Assembly (NCBI RefSeq): GCF_030209375.1
Contig: NZ_JARVSC010000005.1
Span: 186,001-250,000, forward strand
DNA length: 64,000 nucleotides
Reading direction: 5' to 3'
DNA from: Plantibacter sp. ME-Dv--P-122b
GTDB lineage: Bacteria > Actinomycetota > Actinomycetes > Actinomycetales > Microbacteriaceae
Every line of letters starts with the position of its first letter. Position 1 is the stretch's first letter. Positions 46,778-59,826 of this stretch are shown piece by piece. The notes under the pieces are model-generated. The model was not told the origin of the DNA. It was given only the letters and a program-made list of their open reading frames with translations, and ran no database searches. The translations under genes and the position numbers were made by a program.

Positions 46778-47659
46778 TCATTCGCGCCCGAGGTCTCGGT
46801 GCCGGACGTGCACGGCGACGCCGGACTGGTTCCGCAGCCGGTCGGCCAGTTCGAGGGCGACCGCGACCGAGCGGTGCTTGCCCCCTGTGCAGCCGACGGC
46901 GATGGTGACGTGACGCTTGTTCTCACGCTGGTACCCGGCGAGGACGGGTTCGAGGGCGTGGGCGTAGCTCTCGAGGAACTCGGCGGCTCCGGTCTGCGAG
47001 AGCACGTACTCGCTGACCTCGGGGTCCTGACCGCTCAACGCACGCAGCTCCGGAACCCAGAAGGGGTTCGGGAGGAACCGCATGTCGGCGACGAGGTCCG
47101 CATCAGGCGGCAGACCGTACTTGAACCCGAAGCTCAGCACGGTGACCTGGACACCCGGTGTCTCCGCGCCCGCGAAGAGCTCGCGCGTGGTCGTGGCGAG
47201 CTGGTGGATGTTGAGGTCGCTCGTGTCGATGATGACGTCGCTCGACTCGCGGATCTCGCTCAGTCGGTGACGCTCCGCCATGATGCCGTCGAGGATCGTG
47301 CCCTCGCCCTGCAGCGGGTGCGGCCGGCGGACGGCCTCGAACCGGCGGACGAGCGCCGCGTCGGTCGCCTCCAGGAAGATCATCCGGAGGTGCGTCCCGC
47401 CCCGGAGCGCCGGCACGATCTCCTGCAGCTCGCTGAAGAAGTCGCGGCCGCGGACGTCGACCACCGCGGCGATCCGCGGTAGACGGGATCCGGCGCGCTC
47501 GGCGAGGTCGACGAGGGGACGGAGCATCTGCGGGGGCAGGTTGTCGACGACGTACCAGCCGAGATCCTCGAGCGCGTTCGCGACGGTGGAGCGTCCGGCG
47601 CCGGACATCCCCGTGACGATGAGGACTTCCTGCTGGTGTTGCGGCTGGCCCGGGGTCAT
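46778..47659 (-). CDS. rapZ: RNase adapter / nucleotide-binding protein RapZ
   Basis: A 293-residue P-loop protein (YvcJ/RapZ family). Walker A-like GMSGAGRS (17-24), VDNLPPQML and the C-terminal [13 protein letters not shown] are the family signatures. In E. coli RapZ senses glucosamine-6-phosphate and directs RNase E; the actinobacterial role is unsettled. ATG at 47659 is used; a GTG two codons upstream (47665) is better spaced from GAGGAAAG and equally possible. It starts within 35 bp of the uvrC stop, so it is co-transcribed with it. Confidence 0.93.
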   Translation of the reverse strand: MTPGQPQHQQEVLIVTGMSGAGRSTVANALEDLGWYVVDNLPPQMLRPLVDLAERAGSRLPRIAAVVDVRGRDFFSELQEIVPALRGGTHLRMIFLEATDAALVRRFEAVRRPHPLQGEGTILDGIMAERHRLSEIRESSDVIIDTSDLNIHQLATTTRELFAGAETPGVQVTVLSFGFKYGLPPDADLVADMRFLPNPFWVPELRALSGQDPEVSEYVLSQTGAAEFLESYAHALEPVLAGYQRENKRHVTIAVGCTGGKHRSVAVALELADRLRNQSGVAVHVRHRDLGRE

Positions 47660-47693
47660 CGACACGCTTTCCTCGAAGGTCTGAAGTCCCAGC

Positions 47694-49619
47694 CTACCCA
47701 TTCCGCGAGGCCTGCGAGGGCTGTGCCGAGCCGGAGGTCAACGCCTCGTGCACCGTCGCCGCCAGTTTGTCGCCGATGCCCTTCACCTCGGTGATCTCGG
47801 CCGGCGTCGCGGTCTTCAAGCGGGCGACGGATCCGAAGTGCTTCAGCAGCTCGCGGACCTTCGCCGGACCGAGCCCCGGGATCTCGCCGAGGACGGTCGA
47901 GATGTCGCGCTTCCGCTTCTGGCGCTGGAAGCTGATGGCGAACCGGTGCGCCTCGTCGCGGACCCGCTGGAGGAGGAACAGCGCTTCGCTCCCCCGCGGC
48001 AGGATCACCGGATACGGGTCGTCGGGCAACCAGATCTCCTCCAGCCGCTTCGCCAGTCCGCACAGGGTGATCCCGGTCAGACCGGACTCCTCCAGCGCAC
48101 GTGCGGCGGCGGCGACCTGTGGTTGCCCGCCGTCGACGATGAGGAGCTGCGGCGGATAAGTGAACTTCCGGCGTTTGCGCTCCCCCGTGGTCTCGTCGAC
48201 CGTCTCGACGGGCTCGGACGACGTGAGGTGCGCAAGTCGCCGGGAGACGACCTGGTAGATGGAGTCGGTGTCGTCGGTGGACTCGGCGACGCCGAAGCGG
48301 CGGTACTCGTCTTTGCGGGACAGCCCGTCCTCGAAGACCACCATCGACGCCACGATGTTGGTGCCGCTCAGGTGCGACACGTCGAAGCACTCGATCCGCA
48401 GCGGCGCCTCGGGCATTCCGAGCGCATCGCGGATGTCCTCGAGTGCTTGTGTCCGGGCGACGAAGTCGGAGCTGCGTCGGGTCTTGTAGAGCATGAGGGC
48501 CTGCTTGGCGTTGACGACCGCGGTCTCCATGAGGGTCGCCTTCTCGCCGCGCTGGGCGACGCGGAGGGCGACCTTCGAGCCGCGGCGTTCGGCCAGCCAG
48601 TCCTCGAGGCTCGCGGCGTCGTCCGGCAGTTCCGGGACGAGTACTTCTCGCGGGACCTCGGTCCCGCTCGCGGCGGCGTACACCCGTTGGACGACGCTGT
48701 CGACGAGCTCGGCGGTCGACATGTCGAGCTCCTTGTCGACGGTCCACGATCGCACACCGCGGATACGGCCACCACGGACGATGAACTGCTGCACCGACGC
48801 GGCGAGCTCGTCGTGGTCGATGCCGAACAGGTCGGCGTCCACGGCGTCGCGCAGGACGACCGCGCTCTTCGCGAGCACCTGGTCGAGCGCCTGGAGCTGG
48901 TCCCGGTAGACGGCGGCGGACTCGTAGTCCTGGCGGGCCGCGGCGGCCTTCATGTCGGCGGTGATGCGCGTCGTGAACCGGCGGTCGTTGCCGACCATGA
49001 ACGAGACGAAGTCGTCGACGATCGCGCGGTGTTCCTCGATGGTGACCTTGCCGGAGCACGGGCCGCCGCACCGCCCGATCTGACCGGGGAAACAGGGCTT
49101 CCCTGAGGCCATGGCCCGCTTGTACGCCGAGTCGGAGCAGGTGCGGATCGGGAAGACCTTGATCATGAGGTCGACGGTGTCGTGGACGGCCCAGATCTTG
49201 GGGTAGGGGCCGAAGTACTTGGCCCCCGGGATCCGGGTGTTCCGGGTGACCATGACGCGCGGCGCCTCGTCACCGAGGGTGACCGCGAGGTACGGGTACG
49301 ACTTGTCGTCGCGGAACTTGACGTTGAACGGCGGGTCGTACTCCTTGATCCACGTGTACTCGAGCTGCAGCGCCTCGACGTCGCTGCCGACCGTCGTCCA
49401 GGTGACCCCGGTGGCGGTCGTCACCATGCGGCGCGTGCGCTCGTGCAGCGTGTGCAGGGGTGCGAAGTAGTTGCTGAGCCTCGCGCGGAGGTTCATCGCC
49501 TTACCGACGTAGAGCACCCGGCCCGAGTCGTCGCTGAAGCGGTACACGCCGGGCATGGTGGGGATCTCCCCCGCCTTCGGCCGGTACGCCAGACCACTTC
49601 CGCCGCGGACGGCCGCCAC
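47694..49619 (-). CDS. uvrC: excinuclease ABC subunit C
   Basis: A 641-residue nuclease making both incisions in nucleotide excision repair. It has an N-terminal GIY-YIG domain ([18 protein letters not shown], residues 24-41), a Cys cluster [14 protein letters not shown], a UVR motif (about 205-235), the RNase H-like C-terminal nuclease ([24 protein letters not shown]) and tandem helix-hairpin-helix motifs ([19 protein letters not shown]). The GTG start lies 1 bp after the uvrA stop, so uvrA-uvrC-rapZ may be one transcript. Confidence 0.97.
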   Translation of the reverse strand: MAAVRGGSGLAYRPKAGEIPTMPGVYRFSDDSGRVLYVGKAMNLRARLSNYFAPLHTLHERTRRMVTTATGVTWTTVGSDVEALQLEYTWIKEYDPPFNVKFRDDKSYPYLAVTLGDEAPRVMVTRNTRIPGAKYFGPYPKIWAVHDTVDLMIKVFPIRTCSDSAYKRAMASGKPCFPGQIGRCGGPCSGKVTIEEHRAIVDDFVSFMVGNDRRFTTRITADMKAAAARQDYESAAVYRDQLQALDQVLAKSAVVLRDAVDADLFGIDHDELAASVQQFIVRGGRIRGVRSWTVDKELDMSTAELVDSVVQRVYAAASGTEVPREVLVPELPDDAASLEDWLAERRGSKVALRVAQRGEKATLMETAVVNAKQALMLYKTRRSSDFVARTQALEDIRDALGMPEAPLRIECFDVSHLSGTNIVASMVVFEDGLSRKDEYRRFGVAESTDDTDSIYQVVSRRLAHLTSSEPVETVDETTGERKRRKFTYPPQLLIVDGGQPQVAAAARALEESGLTGITLCGLAKRLEEIWLPDDPYPVILPRGSEALFLLQRVRDEAHRFAISFQRQKRKRDISTVLGEIPGLGPAKVRELLKHFGSVARLKTATPAEITEVKGIGDKLAATVHEALTSGSAQPSQASRNG

Positions 49620-49620
49620 G

Positions 49621-52512
<2,892 letters not shown>

Positions 52513-52518
52513 CCTTCG

Positions 52519-52541
52519 AGTCTACGCAGCACCACCGACAC
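52519..52541 (-). promoter_or_regulatory. PafBC/RecA-NDp-type promoter of uvrA
   Basis: On the minus strand GTGTCGGTG, 8 nt (GTGCTGCG), TAGACT, 6 nt, then GTG at 52512. It is nearly identical, base by base and in spacing, to the uvrB promoter. Confidence 0.82.
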
Positions 52542-52591
52542 CGGACTCCCGAGCGATGTCTGTGGTACTGCGCTCTCAGCGAAGCGGCGGA

Positions 52592-54658
52592 CTAGATGTG
52601 CCCGGCCTTGGCCATCTGTCGCAGTTCCTGTTTGAGTTCGGACACCTCGTCGCGGAGACGGCCGGCGAGTTCGAACTTGAGCTCCGCCGCGGCGGCCAGC
52701 ATCTGGGCGTTGAGGTCGGCGATGATCGACTCGAGGTCGTTCGCGCCCTCGGCGGCGATGCCCTCCCGACGCAGGTTCGGCGTCGGGCTCTTCTTCTTGC
52801 CGTTGTCGCGTCCGGCGAGCAGCGCAGCGGTGTCCGCGCCTTCCCGGGCGAGCGCCTCGGTGATGTCGGCGATCCGCTTGCGCAGTGGCTGCGGATCGAT
52901 CCCGCGCTCCTCGTTGTAGGCGATCTGCTTCTCGCGGCGACGGTCCGTCTCCTCGATCGCGCGCTTCATCGAGTCGGTCAGGACGTCGGCGTACATGTGG
53001 ACCTCGCCGGACACGTTGCGGGCGGCACGACCGATGGTCTGGATGAGCGAGGTCGACGAGCGGAGGAAGCCCTCCTTGTCGGCGTCGAGGATCGCGACGA
53101 GCGAGACCTCCGGGAGGTCGAGCCCCTCGCGCAGCAGGTTGATGCCGATGAGGACGTCGTAGACGCCCTGGCGGAGTTCGCTCAACAACTCGACCCGTCG
53201 CAGGGTGTCGACGTCGGAGTGCAGGTAGCGGACGCGCACGCCGGCCTCCGTCAGGAAGTCGGTGAGCTCCTCCGCCATCTTCTTGGTGAGGGTGGTCACG
53301 AGGACGCGTTCGTCGCGCTCGGCGCGGACTCGGATCTCCTCGAGGAGGTCGTCGATCTGGCCGTTGGAGGGCTTCACGATGATCGCCGGGTCGACGAGGC
53401 CGGTCGGGCGGATGATCTGCTCGACGATGCCGTCGGCGATGCCCATCTCGTACTTGCCCGGCGTCGCCGAGAGGTACACCGTCTGGCCGACGCGGTTCTT
53501 GAACTCGTCCCATCGGAGCGGACGGTTGTCCATCGCGCTTGGGAGTCGGAACCCGTGCTCGACGAGGGTGCGCTTCCGTGAGGCGTCGCCCTCGAACATC
53601 GCGCCGATCTGCGGGACGGTGACGTGCGACTCATCGATGACGGTGAGGAAGTCGTCTGGGAAGTAGTCGAGGAGGCAGTTCGGCGCCTCGCCGGCCGAGC
53701 GACCGTCGATGTGGCGTGAGTAGTTCTCGATGCCGGAGCAGAAGCCGATCTGCTGCATCATCTCGAGGTCGAAGGTGGTGCGCATGCGGAGTCGCTGCGC
53801 CTCGAGGAGTTTGCCCTCGCGTTCGAGCGACTGGAGACGTTCGGCCAGCTCCTCCTGGATGGTGCCGATGGCACGCTGGATCGTCTGCGGGCTGGCGGCG
53901 TAGTGCGAGGCCGGGAACACCGATACCGCGTCGAGCTTCTTCACGACGTCGCCGGTGAGCGGGTGCAGGGCGTAGAGGGCCTCGATCTCGTCGCCGAAGA
54001 ACTCGATGCGGATCGCCAACTCCTCGTAGACCGGGATGATCTCGATGGTGTCGCCGCGCACGCGGAAGTTGCCGCGCGAGAAGTCGACGTCGTTGCGGTT
54101 GTACTGCATGCCGACGAACTTGCGGATGAGGCGGTCGCGCCCGATGTTCTGCCCGACCTGCAGCGCCGCCATCGCCTCCAGGTACTCCTCCGCCGCACCG
54201 AGACCGTAGATGCAGGACACGGTCGACACGACGATGACGTCGCGACGGCTCAGCAGCGAGTTGGTGGTCGAGTGCCGCAGCCGCTCGACCTCGGCGTTGA
54301 TCGACGAGTCCTTCTCGATGAAGGTGTCGGTCTGTGGGACGTACGCCTCGGGCTGGTAGTAGTCGTAGTAGGAGACGAAGTACTCGACCGCGTTGTTCGG
54401 CATGAGCTCGCGGAACTCGTTCGCCAGCTGGGCTGCGAGCGTCTTGTTGTGTGCCAGGACGAGCGTCGGGCGCTGGACGGCTTCGATGAGCCAGGCGGTC
54501 GTCGCGGACTTACCGGTACCCGTGGCACCCAGGAGGACGACGTCGGTCTCGCCGGCGTTGATGCGCCCGGACAGCTGCTCGATGGCGGCGGGCTGATCGC
54601 CGCTCGGCTCGTACTCGCTGATCACCTCGAAGGGGCGGACGGCGCGTGTTGGTTCCAT
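52592..54658 (-). CDS. uvrB: excinuclease ABC subunit B
   Basis: A 688-residue DNA-loading helicase-like subunit. Walker A GATGTGKS (44-51), the beta-hairpin region [18 protein letters not shown], and IGRAARN (motif VI) are present; the C-terminal UVR motif ([16 protein letters not shown]) binds UvrC. ATG at 54658 lies 6 nt after a TAGACT -10, giving a leaderless mRNA. It has its own promoter, separate from that of uvrA. Confidence 0.97.
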   Translation of the reverse strand: MEPTRAVRPFEVISEYEPSGDQPAAIEQLSGRINAGETDVVLLGATGTGKSATTAWLIEAVQRPTLVLAHNKTLAAQLANEFRELMPNNAVEYFVSYYDYYQPEAYVPQTDTFIEKDSSINAEVERLRHSTTNSLLSRRDVIVVSTVSCIYGLGAAEEYLEAMAALQVGQNIGRDRLIRKFVGMQYNRNDVDFSRGNFRVRGDTIEIIPVYEELAIRIEFFGDEIEALYALHPLTGDVVKKLDAVSVFPASHYAASPQTIQRAIGTIQEELAERLQSLEREGKLLEAQRLRMRTTFDLEMMQQIGFCSGIENYSRHIDGRSAGEAPNCLLDYFPDDFLTVIDESHVTVPQIGAMFEGDASRKRTLVEHGFRLPSAMDNRPLRWDEFKNRVGQTVYLSATPGKYEMGIADGIVEQIIRPTGLVDPAIIVKPSNGQIDDLLEEIRVRAERDERVLVTTLTKKMAEELTDFLTEAGVRVRYLHSDVDTLRRVELLSELRQGVYDVLIGINLLREGLDLPEVSLVAILDADKEGFLRSSTSLIQTIGRAARNVSGEVHMYADVLTDSMKRAIEETDRRREKQIAYNEERGIDPQPLRKRIADITEALAREGADTAALLAGRDNGKKKSPTPNLRREGIAAEGANDLESIIADLNAQMLAAAAELKFELAGRLRDEVSELKQELRQMAKAGHI

Positions 54659-54664
54659 GCTGCG

Positions 54665-54687
54665 AGTCTACGGAGGACCACCGACAC
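54665..54687 (-). promoter_or_regulatory. PafBC/RecA-NDp-type promoter of uvrB
   Basis: On the minus strand GTGTCGGTG, 8 nt (GTCCTCCG), TAGACT, 6 nt, then ATG at 54658. It fits TTGTCRGTG-N8-TAnnnT, differing only at the first base. Confidence 0.82.
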
Positions 54688-54726
54688 CACTGCCCCGCTT
54701 CGCCCACAGCGGAGCGGGCGACGCGC

Positions 54727-55356
54727 TCAGACGCCGTCCTGGTGGTCGGGCGCCGGTGCAGCCGCCGCAGCGGCGCGGTGCCAGACCGCGTCGACCTGGC
54801 TGAGGGTGTGCTCGAGGGAGCCGGCGGTGTCGATCACCACGTCGGCGACGGCGGAGCGCTGCTCCTCGGTCGCCTGGGCCGCGATCCGTCGTTCCGCCTC
54901 GCCGCGGTCGAGCCCGCGGAGCTCGACGAGCCGGCGGGCGCGCTCCCCCTCCGGAGCTGCGGCGACGACCACGAGGTCGAACTCGTCGGCGCGGCCGGTC
55001 TCGACCAGCAGCGGGACGTCGTAGACGACGACGGCACCGGGGTCGTTCGACGCGTCGGCGATCCGGGCCTGTGATCGCCGTTTGACCTCCGGGTGCACGA
55101 TGGCGTTGAGGTCGGCCCGCGCCTGGTCGTCGGCGAAGACGATCGAGCCGAGCGCCGCGCGGTCGAGTGCGCCGTCGGGCCCGATCACGTCGGGACCGAA
55201 ACGCTGCGCGATGGCGGCCAGTCCCGGGGTCCCCGGCTCGACGGCCTCCCGTGAGAGGACGTCAGCGTCGATGACGACGGCGCCGTGTTCGGCGAGCCGG
55301 CTCGCGATGGTCGATTTGCCGGAGGCGATCCCGCCGGTGAGGCCGATGAGGTACAT
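54727..55356 (-). CDS. coaE: dephospho-CoA kinase
   Basis: A 209-residue P-loop kinase for the last step of coenzyme A synthesis. Walker A GGIASGKST is at 8-16, Asp31/33 in VVIDADVLSRE and VYDVPLLVETG are conserved. It is the single-domain form, without the C-terminal UPF0157/GrpB domain fused in mycobacterial CoaE. TACGCT ends 7 nt upstream of the ATG, suggesting a leaderless transcript. Conserved position between rpsA and uvrB. Confidence 0.95.
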   Translation of the reverse strand: MYLIGLTGGIASGKSTIASRLAEHGAVVIDADVLSREAVEPGTPGLAAIAQRFGPDVIGPDGALDRAALGSIVFADDQARADLNAIVHPEVKRRSQARIADASNDPGAVVVYDVPLLVETGRADEFDLVVVAAAPEGERARRLVELRGLDRGEAERRIAAQATEEQRSAVADVVIDTAGSLEHTLSQVDAVWHRAAAAAAPAPDHQDGV

Positions 55357-55400
55357 GTGAGCCAGCGTACCCGCGGAGCGCGCATCGCCTTCGACCAGCG

Positions 55401-55409
55401 CCCCCCCCC
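55401..55409. repeat. C9 homopolymer
   Basis: Nine consecutive C residues between rpsA and coaE, within about 45 bp of the coaE start. Such tracts can change length by slippage, but no reading frame crosses it. Confidence 0.9.
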
Positions 55410-55417
55410 GCACAACG

Positions 55418-55451
55418 CAGCAGGGGGCCGCCCGAAGGCGACCCCCTGCTG
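55418..55451 (-). terminator. terminator of rpsA
   Basis: CAGCAGGGGG pairs with CCCCCTGCTG, with GCC/GGC pairing near a CGAA loop, about 30 bp after the rpsA stop. No T-tract follows. Confidence 0.75.
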
Positions 55452-55479
55452 GACACCGACGTGGTCGGTGCTGGTGGGA

Positions 55480-56937
55480 CTAGTTGCTCGAGAGCTTCTC
55501 GCGGAGGGCCGCGAGGGACTCGTCGTCAGCGAGCGTGCCGCCGCCGGCGGAGTCGCTCGAGAACGAGGAACCGGCCGACGAGGACGCGGTCGACGAGGAA
55601 GCCTGATTGGCCTCTTCGACGGCTGCGGCAGCGACCTGCTTCTTGTGCGCTTCCCAACGAGCCTGGGCGGCAGCGTAGTCCTGCTCCCACTTCTCGCGCT
55701 CGGCGTCGAAGCCTTCCTTCCACTCCTGCGTCTCGGCGTCGAAGCCCTCGGGGTACTTGTAGTTCCCGAGCTCGTCGTACTCCGTGAGCATGCCGTAGAG
55801 GGCCGGGTCGAACTCGGTGCCCTCGGGGTCGACACCCTCGTTGGCCTGCTTGAGGCTCAGCGAGATGCGGCGACGCTCGAGGTCGATGTCGATGACCTTG
55901 ACGAAGACCTCTTCGCCGACCGACACGACCTGCTCGGCGAGCTCGACGTGCTTGCCGGAGAGCTCCGAGATGTGCACGAGGCCCTCGATGCCGTCTGCGA
56001 CGCGGACGAACGCACCGAACGGGACGAGCTTGGTGACCTTACCCGGTGCAACCTGGCCGATGGCGTGGGTGCGGGCGAAGACCTGCCACGGGTCCTCCTG
56101 GGTCGCCTTGAGCGACAGCGAGACGCGCTCGCGGTCCAGGTCGACCTCGAGGATCTCGACGGTGACTTCCTGACCGACCTCGACGACCTCGCTGGCGTGC
56201 TCGATGTGCTTCCAGCTGAGCTCGGAGACGTGGACGAGACCGTCGACGCCGCCGAGGTCGACGAACGCGCCGAAGTTGACGATCGAGGAGACGACGCCCT
56301 TACGGACCTGTCCCTTCTGGAGGTTGTTGAGGAAGGTGGTGCGGCTCTCGGACTGCGTCTGCTCGAGGAGTGCACGGCGCGACAGGACCACGTTGTTGCG
56401 GTTCTTGTCGAGCTCGAGGATCTTCGCCTCGATCTCCTGGCCGAGGTACGGCGTGAGGTCGCGGACGCGGCGCAGCTCGATGAGCGAAGCCGGGAGGAAG
56501 CCACGGAGGCCGATGTCGACGATGAGGCCGCCCTTGACGACCTCGATGACCGAACCGGTGACGACGCCGTCGGATTCCTTGATCTTCTCCACGTCGCCCC
56601 AAGCACGCTCGTACTGCGCGCGCTTCTTCGACAGGATCAGGCGGCCTTCCTTGTCCTCCTTCTGGAGAACGAGAGCCTCGATCGTGTCGCCGACGTTGAC
56701 GACCTCGGAGGGGTCGACGTCGTGCTTGATGGAGAGTTCACGCGAGGGGATGACACCCTCGGTCTTGTAGCCGACGTCGAGGAGGACCTCGTCGCGGTCG
56801 ATCTTCACGACGGTGCCCTCGATGAGGTCGCCGTCGTTGAAGAACTTCAGAGTCTTTTCGACCGCTGCGAGGAAGTCCTCAGCAGATCCGATGTCGTTGA
56901 TTGCGACCTGCTTGGGGGCGGTCGTTGCGCTTGTCAT
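55480..56937 (-). CDS. rpsA: 30S ribosomal protein S1
   Basis: A 485-residue mRNA-binding ribosomal protein with four S1 OB-fold repeats (roughly residues 35-105, 125-190, 210-280, 295-365); FGAFVDLGGVDGLVHVSELSW and FGAFVRVADGIEGLVHISELS show the strong third and fourth repeats. The C-terminal 100 residues are acidic then Ala/Ser-rich, typical of actinobacteria. ATG at 56937 (MTSATTAPKQV) is chosen; an in-frame start 24 bases upstream is less likely. A leader of about 165 nt is predicted. Confidence 0.97.
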   Translation of the reverse strand: MTSATTAPKQVAINDIGSAEDFLAAVEKTLKFFNDGDLIEGTVVKIDRDEVLLDVGYKTEGVIPSRELSIKHDVDPSEVVNVGDTIEALVLQKEDKEGRLILSKKRAQYERAWGDVEKIKESDGVVTGSVIEVVKGGLIVDIGLRGFLPASLIELRRVRDLTPYLGQEIEAKILELDKNRNNVVLSRRALLEQTQSESRTTFLNNLQKGQVRKGVVSSIVNFGAFVDLGGVDGLVHVSELSWKHIEHASEVVEVGQEVTVEILEVDLDRERVSLSLKATQEDPWQVFARTHAIGQVAPGKVTKLVPFGAFVRVADGIEGLVHISELSGKHVELAEQVVSVGEEVFVKVIDIDLERRRISLSLKQANEGVDPEGTEFDPALYGMLTEYDELGNYKYPEGFDAETQEWKEGFDAEREKWEQDYAAAQARWEAHKKQVAAAAVEEANQASSSTASSSAGSSFSSDSAGGGTLADDESLAALREKLSSN

Positions 56938-57089
56938 GTAGTAATTGCTCCAGGTGGACAATGATTCAGGCCGGCCTCGCGCACGGCTCCGGACCCGTGG
57001 ATGACCACGGACGTTGATCGAAGCGATGCTGTTGTGTGAACCGATCCGGGGATCGGTGTCGCTCTGCGAGACGGGCAGGCGGATAGGAC

Positions 57090-57103
57090 GTCACAATTGT
57101 GAC
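57090..57103. promoter_or_regulatory. perfect palindrome at the predicted rpsA transcription start
   Basis: GTCACAATTGTGAC, a 14-bp perfect palindrome, an AT-rich island in high-GC DNA. It lies just downstream of the predicted rpsA -10, covering the likely start site. It could be an operator or a 5'-terminal mRNA hairpin. Confidence 0.55.
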
Positions 57104-57108
57104 AGTCC

Positions 57109-57138
57109 AGTCTAGCGATTTTCCGGGTGTGCAGGCAA
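57109..57138 (-). promoter_or_regulatory. rpsA promoter
   Basis: On the minus strand TTGCCT (57133-57138), an 18-nt spacer and TAGACT (57109-57114). The -10 overlaps the stop codon of the upstream oxidoreductase gene. Confidence 0.6.
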
Positions 57139-58098
57139 GCCGGGGTCGGAGAGGATGTCCCGCAGCGCTGGATCGAGCGTCGGGTGCTCGAACCGGTAGC
57201 CCGCCTGCAGCAACCGCTCCGGCATCGCCCAGCGACTCTTCAGGACCAGCTCGCTCTCGGTCCGCAGGATGAACATCCCGATCTCCAGCAACCAGCGGGG
57301 TGCGGGGAGGCCGACCGGCATCCCGAGCACGTACCGCACGGTCCGCATGAATCCGCGGTTGTCGGTGGGGTTCGGGGACGTCACGTTGACGACGCCGTCG
57401 AGTTCGGGATGGACACGGAGGAACCGGACGATGCCGACGACGTCGTCCAGATGGATCCAGCTGAACCGCTGCCGACCGCCCGGCGTCCCGAAGCGATGAT
57501 CCGTCCTAGCGGCACGACGCGATCGGGAACGGGGCCAGTGACCGTCCAGTTGGGGTCCCCCGAGGCCGAGACGCGCCAACCACCGGAGCGGGGTGAGCGC
57601 TCCGCCGTCGCCCAGGACGATCGCGATGCGGAGGGCGACCCGTCGTGTCCCGGGCAGCTCGTCCGCGAAGAACGCCTGCTCCCAGGCGGTCGCGACGTCG
57701 ACGGAGAACCCGGAACCGATCTCGCCGTCGGCCTCCGTCATCGGGCGGTCGTCGGCATGGCGGTAGATCGTGGCGGTCGACGAATTGATCCAGAGCGGCG
57801 GAGGCGAGGTGGCTGCACGCACCGCCCGCGACAACTCCGTCGTCGTGTCCACGCGGGACCGGAGGATCTCGGCGCGGTTCGACGGCGTGTAGCGACAGTT
57901 CACGCTCTTCCCGGCGAGGTTGACCAGGAGGTCCGCGCCGTCGACCAGCCGGGCGATGCCCGCGTGATCGCCCCACCGTGCGTCGGCGGCGCCGCGCCCG
58001 ATGACGGAGACGGTCGCGCCCTCGGCCCGGAACGACTCGACCAGACGACGCCCGATGAACCCGGACGCCCCGGCGACGACGATCCGTCCGGTCGTCAT
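57112..58098 (-). CDS. TIGR01777-family NAD(P)-dependent epimerase/oxidoreductase
   Basis: A 328-residue extended SDR-like protein of the YfcH/SulA-like group. The N-terminal GASGFIGRRLV binds the dinucleotide; NLAGKSVNCRYTPSNRAEIL and SSTATIYRHADDRPMTE are family hallmarks; the C-terminal DUF1731 has APRWLLEIGMFILRTESELVLKSR... matching the family end. The catalytic function is unknown. The middle (about 195-215, Arg-rich) departs from the usual hydrophobic sequence and may be a local divergence. Its start overlaps the DUF885 stop by 4 bp. Confidence 0.88.
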   Translation of the reverse strand: MTTGRIVVAGASGFIGRRLVESFRAEGATVSVIGRGAADARWGDHAGIARLVDGADLLVNLAGKSVNCRYTPSNRAEILRSRVDTTTELSRAVRAATSPPPLWINSSTATIYRHADDRPMTEADGEIGSGFSVDVATAWEQAFFADELPGTRRVALRIAIVLGDGGALTPLRWLARLGLGGPQLDGHWPRSRSRRAARTDHRFGTPGGRQRFSWIHLDDVVGIVRFLRVHPELDGVVNVTSPNPTDNRGFMRTVRYVLGMPVGLPAPRWLLEIGMFILRTESELVLKSRWAMPERLLQAGYRFEHPTLDPALRDILSDPGLPAHPENR

Positions 58099-59771
58099 CC
58101 GAGCATCGCCGACCGCAGCGTGTCGAGCCCGACGCCACCGAGGTCCAGTGCCCGACGGTGGAAGTCCTTGATGTCGAAGGCGTCCCCGGCGCGGCGGGCC
58201 GCGTCGTCACGGAGCTGTTCCCAGATGCGCTGACCGATCTTGTACGACGGCGCCTGGCCGGGCCAACCGAGGTACCGGTTGACCTCGAACCGGACGAACT
58301 CCGGCGACATGTTGACGTTGCGACCCATGAAGTCGAAGGCGTACTCCGCGGTCCACGTGCCGCTGCCGTCCGGCAGCGGCTTGCCGAGGTGCACGCCGAT
58401 GTCGAGGACGACGCGGGCCGCGCGCATCCGCTGACCGTCGAGCATGCCCAGGCGGTCCGCCGGGTCGTCGAGGTATCCGAGCTGTTCCATCAAGCGCTCG
58501 GCGTAGAGCGCCCAGCCCTCGGCGTGGCCGGAGGTGCCGGCGAGCTGTCGGCGCCAGAGGTTGAGCGTCTTCCGGTTGACGACGGCCTGCCCGATCTGCA
58601 GGTGATGTCCTGGCACACCCTCGTGGTAAACGGTCGTGAGCTCGCGCCACGTGTCGAACTCGGTGACGCCGGCGGGGACGGACCACCACATGCGGCCTGG
58701 GCGGGAGAAGTCGTCCGTCGGGCCGGTGTAGTAGATCCCGCCCTCCTGCGTCGGCGCGATCATGCACTCGAGCGCGCGGATCTCCTGCGGGATGTCGAAG
58801 TGCGTGCGCCCCAGCTCCTCGACCGCACGGTCGCTCGTCTCCTGCATCCACCGCTGGAGCGCGTCGGTGCCGTGCAGCTTGCGCGCCGGATCCTGCTCGA
58901 GGAAGGCGACCGCCTCCTCGACGGACGCGCCGGGGAGGATCTCGTTCGCGATCGTCTCCTGCTCCGACACCATGCGCGCCAGTTCCTCGATGCCCCACTC
59001 GTAGCTCTCGTCGAGGTCGACCGTCGCGCCGAGGAAGCGGCGGGACTGCAGCGCGTAGAGCTCACGGCCGATGGCGTCCTCCTCGGTGGCCGCGGGCAGC
59101 AGTTCGTGTGCGAGGAAGTCCGCCAGACGGTTGTAGGCGACGGCTGCGGCGCCTGCGCCCGTCGAGAGCTCGGCGGCGAGGGACGCCGGGAGTTGGCCGT
59201 CTTCGGGGCCGGCGTTGGCGGCGAACCCGATGAAGAACCCGTCGTCGGCACCGGTGCGGAGGACCTGCTCGTAGACCTCGGTCACCTGGCGACGCGCCGG
59301 GGTGATCCCCCTGGCGATGCCTTCGCGCAGGGTCTCGATGTACCCGTCGACCGCATCCGGCAACGCGCCGAGGCGGGTCCGGATCGTGCTCCAGTCGTCG
59401 ACGGTAGCGGTCGGCATGAGGTCGAAGACGTCGCGCAACTCCTGCGACGGCGACGCGATCACGTTGAGGTCGCGGTACTGGAGACCGGCCTCCGATGAAG
59501 CGAGGTCGAGCTCCAGCTCCGCAGAGAGGTCGGTCTGGGTGACGCGGTCGACGGCGTCCACCGGTGCGGCCGACCGCAGCTCGCGAAGCGTGCGCGACGC
59601 GGCTTCGATGTACGCGTCGTGCCCGGCCGGCGAGTAGTCGCCGTACCGTCCGCCGACGTCCGTGCGGCCGATGTAGGTGCCGATCTCCGGCTTCAGCTGG
59701 ACGAGGGTCTCCACCCAGCTCTCGGCGATGGCGTCGATCGGTGTGCTCTGACGAGGTTCTTCGTAGGACAT
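58095..59771 (-). CDS. DUF885 family putative metallohydrolase
   Basis: A 558-residue DUF885 protein. The motif YHEGVPGHHLQ (HExxxHH-like) with the later GHAEGWALYAERLM resembles zinc-protease active sites, so a peptidase or carboxypeptidase activity is likely but not shown. There is no signal peptide. ATG at 59771 (MSYEEPRQS) is chosen; a longer in-frame start would add an unrelated basic leader. It overlaps the downstream oxidoreductase by 4 bp, forming a two-gene unit. Confidence 0.88.
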   Translation of the reverse strand: MSYEEPRQSTPIDAIAESWVETLVQLKPEIGTYIGRTDVGGRYGDYSPAGHDAYIEAASRTLRELRSAAPVDAVDRVTQTDLSAELELDLASSEAGLQYRDLNVIASPSQELRDVFDLMPTATVDDWSTIRTRLGALPDAVDGYIETLREGIARGITPARRQVTEVYEQVLRTGADDGFFIGFAANAGPEDGQLPASLAAELSTGAGAAAVAYNRLADFLAHELLPAATEEDAIGRELYALQSRRFLGATVDLDESYEWGIEELARMVSEQETIANEILPGASVEEAVAFLEQDPARKLHGTDALQRWMQETSDRAVEELGRTHFDIPQEIRALECMIAPTQEGGIYYTGPTDDFSRPGRMWWSVPAGVTEFDTWRELTTVYHEGVPGHHLQIGQAVVNRKTLNLWRRQLAGTSGHAEGWALYAERLMEQLGYLDDPADRLGMLDGQRMRAARVVLDIGVHLGKPLPDGSGTWTAEYAFDFMGRNVNMSPEFVRFEVNRYLGWPGQAPSYKIGQRIWEQLRDDAARRAGDAFDIKDFHRRALDLGGVGLDTLRSAMLG

Positions 59772-59826
59772 GACGTCGAGCCTAGTCCGCACCCGCCCGA
59801 CGCCCGGGTGCGGACCCGCATGACGC

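Noticed and set aside
55401-55409. C9 tract as a phase-variation switch
   Set aside because: No reading frame crosses it and it lies beyond the rpsA hairpin, outside the apparent coaE -10; only a weak effect on spacing is conceivable.
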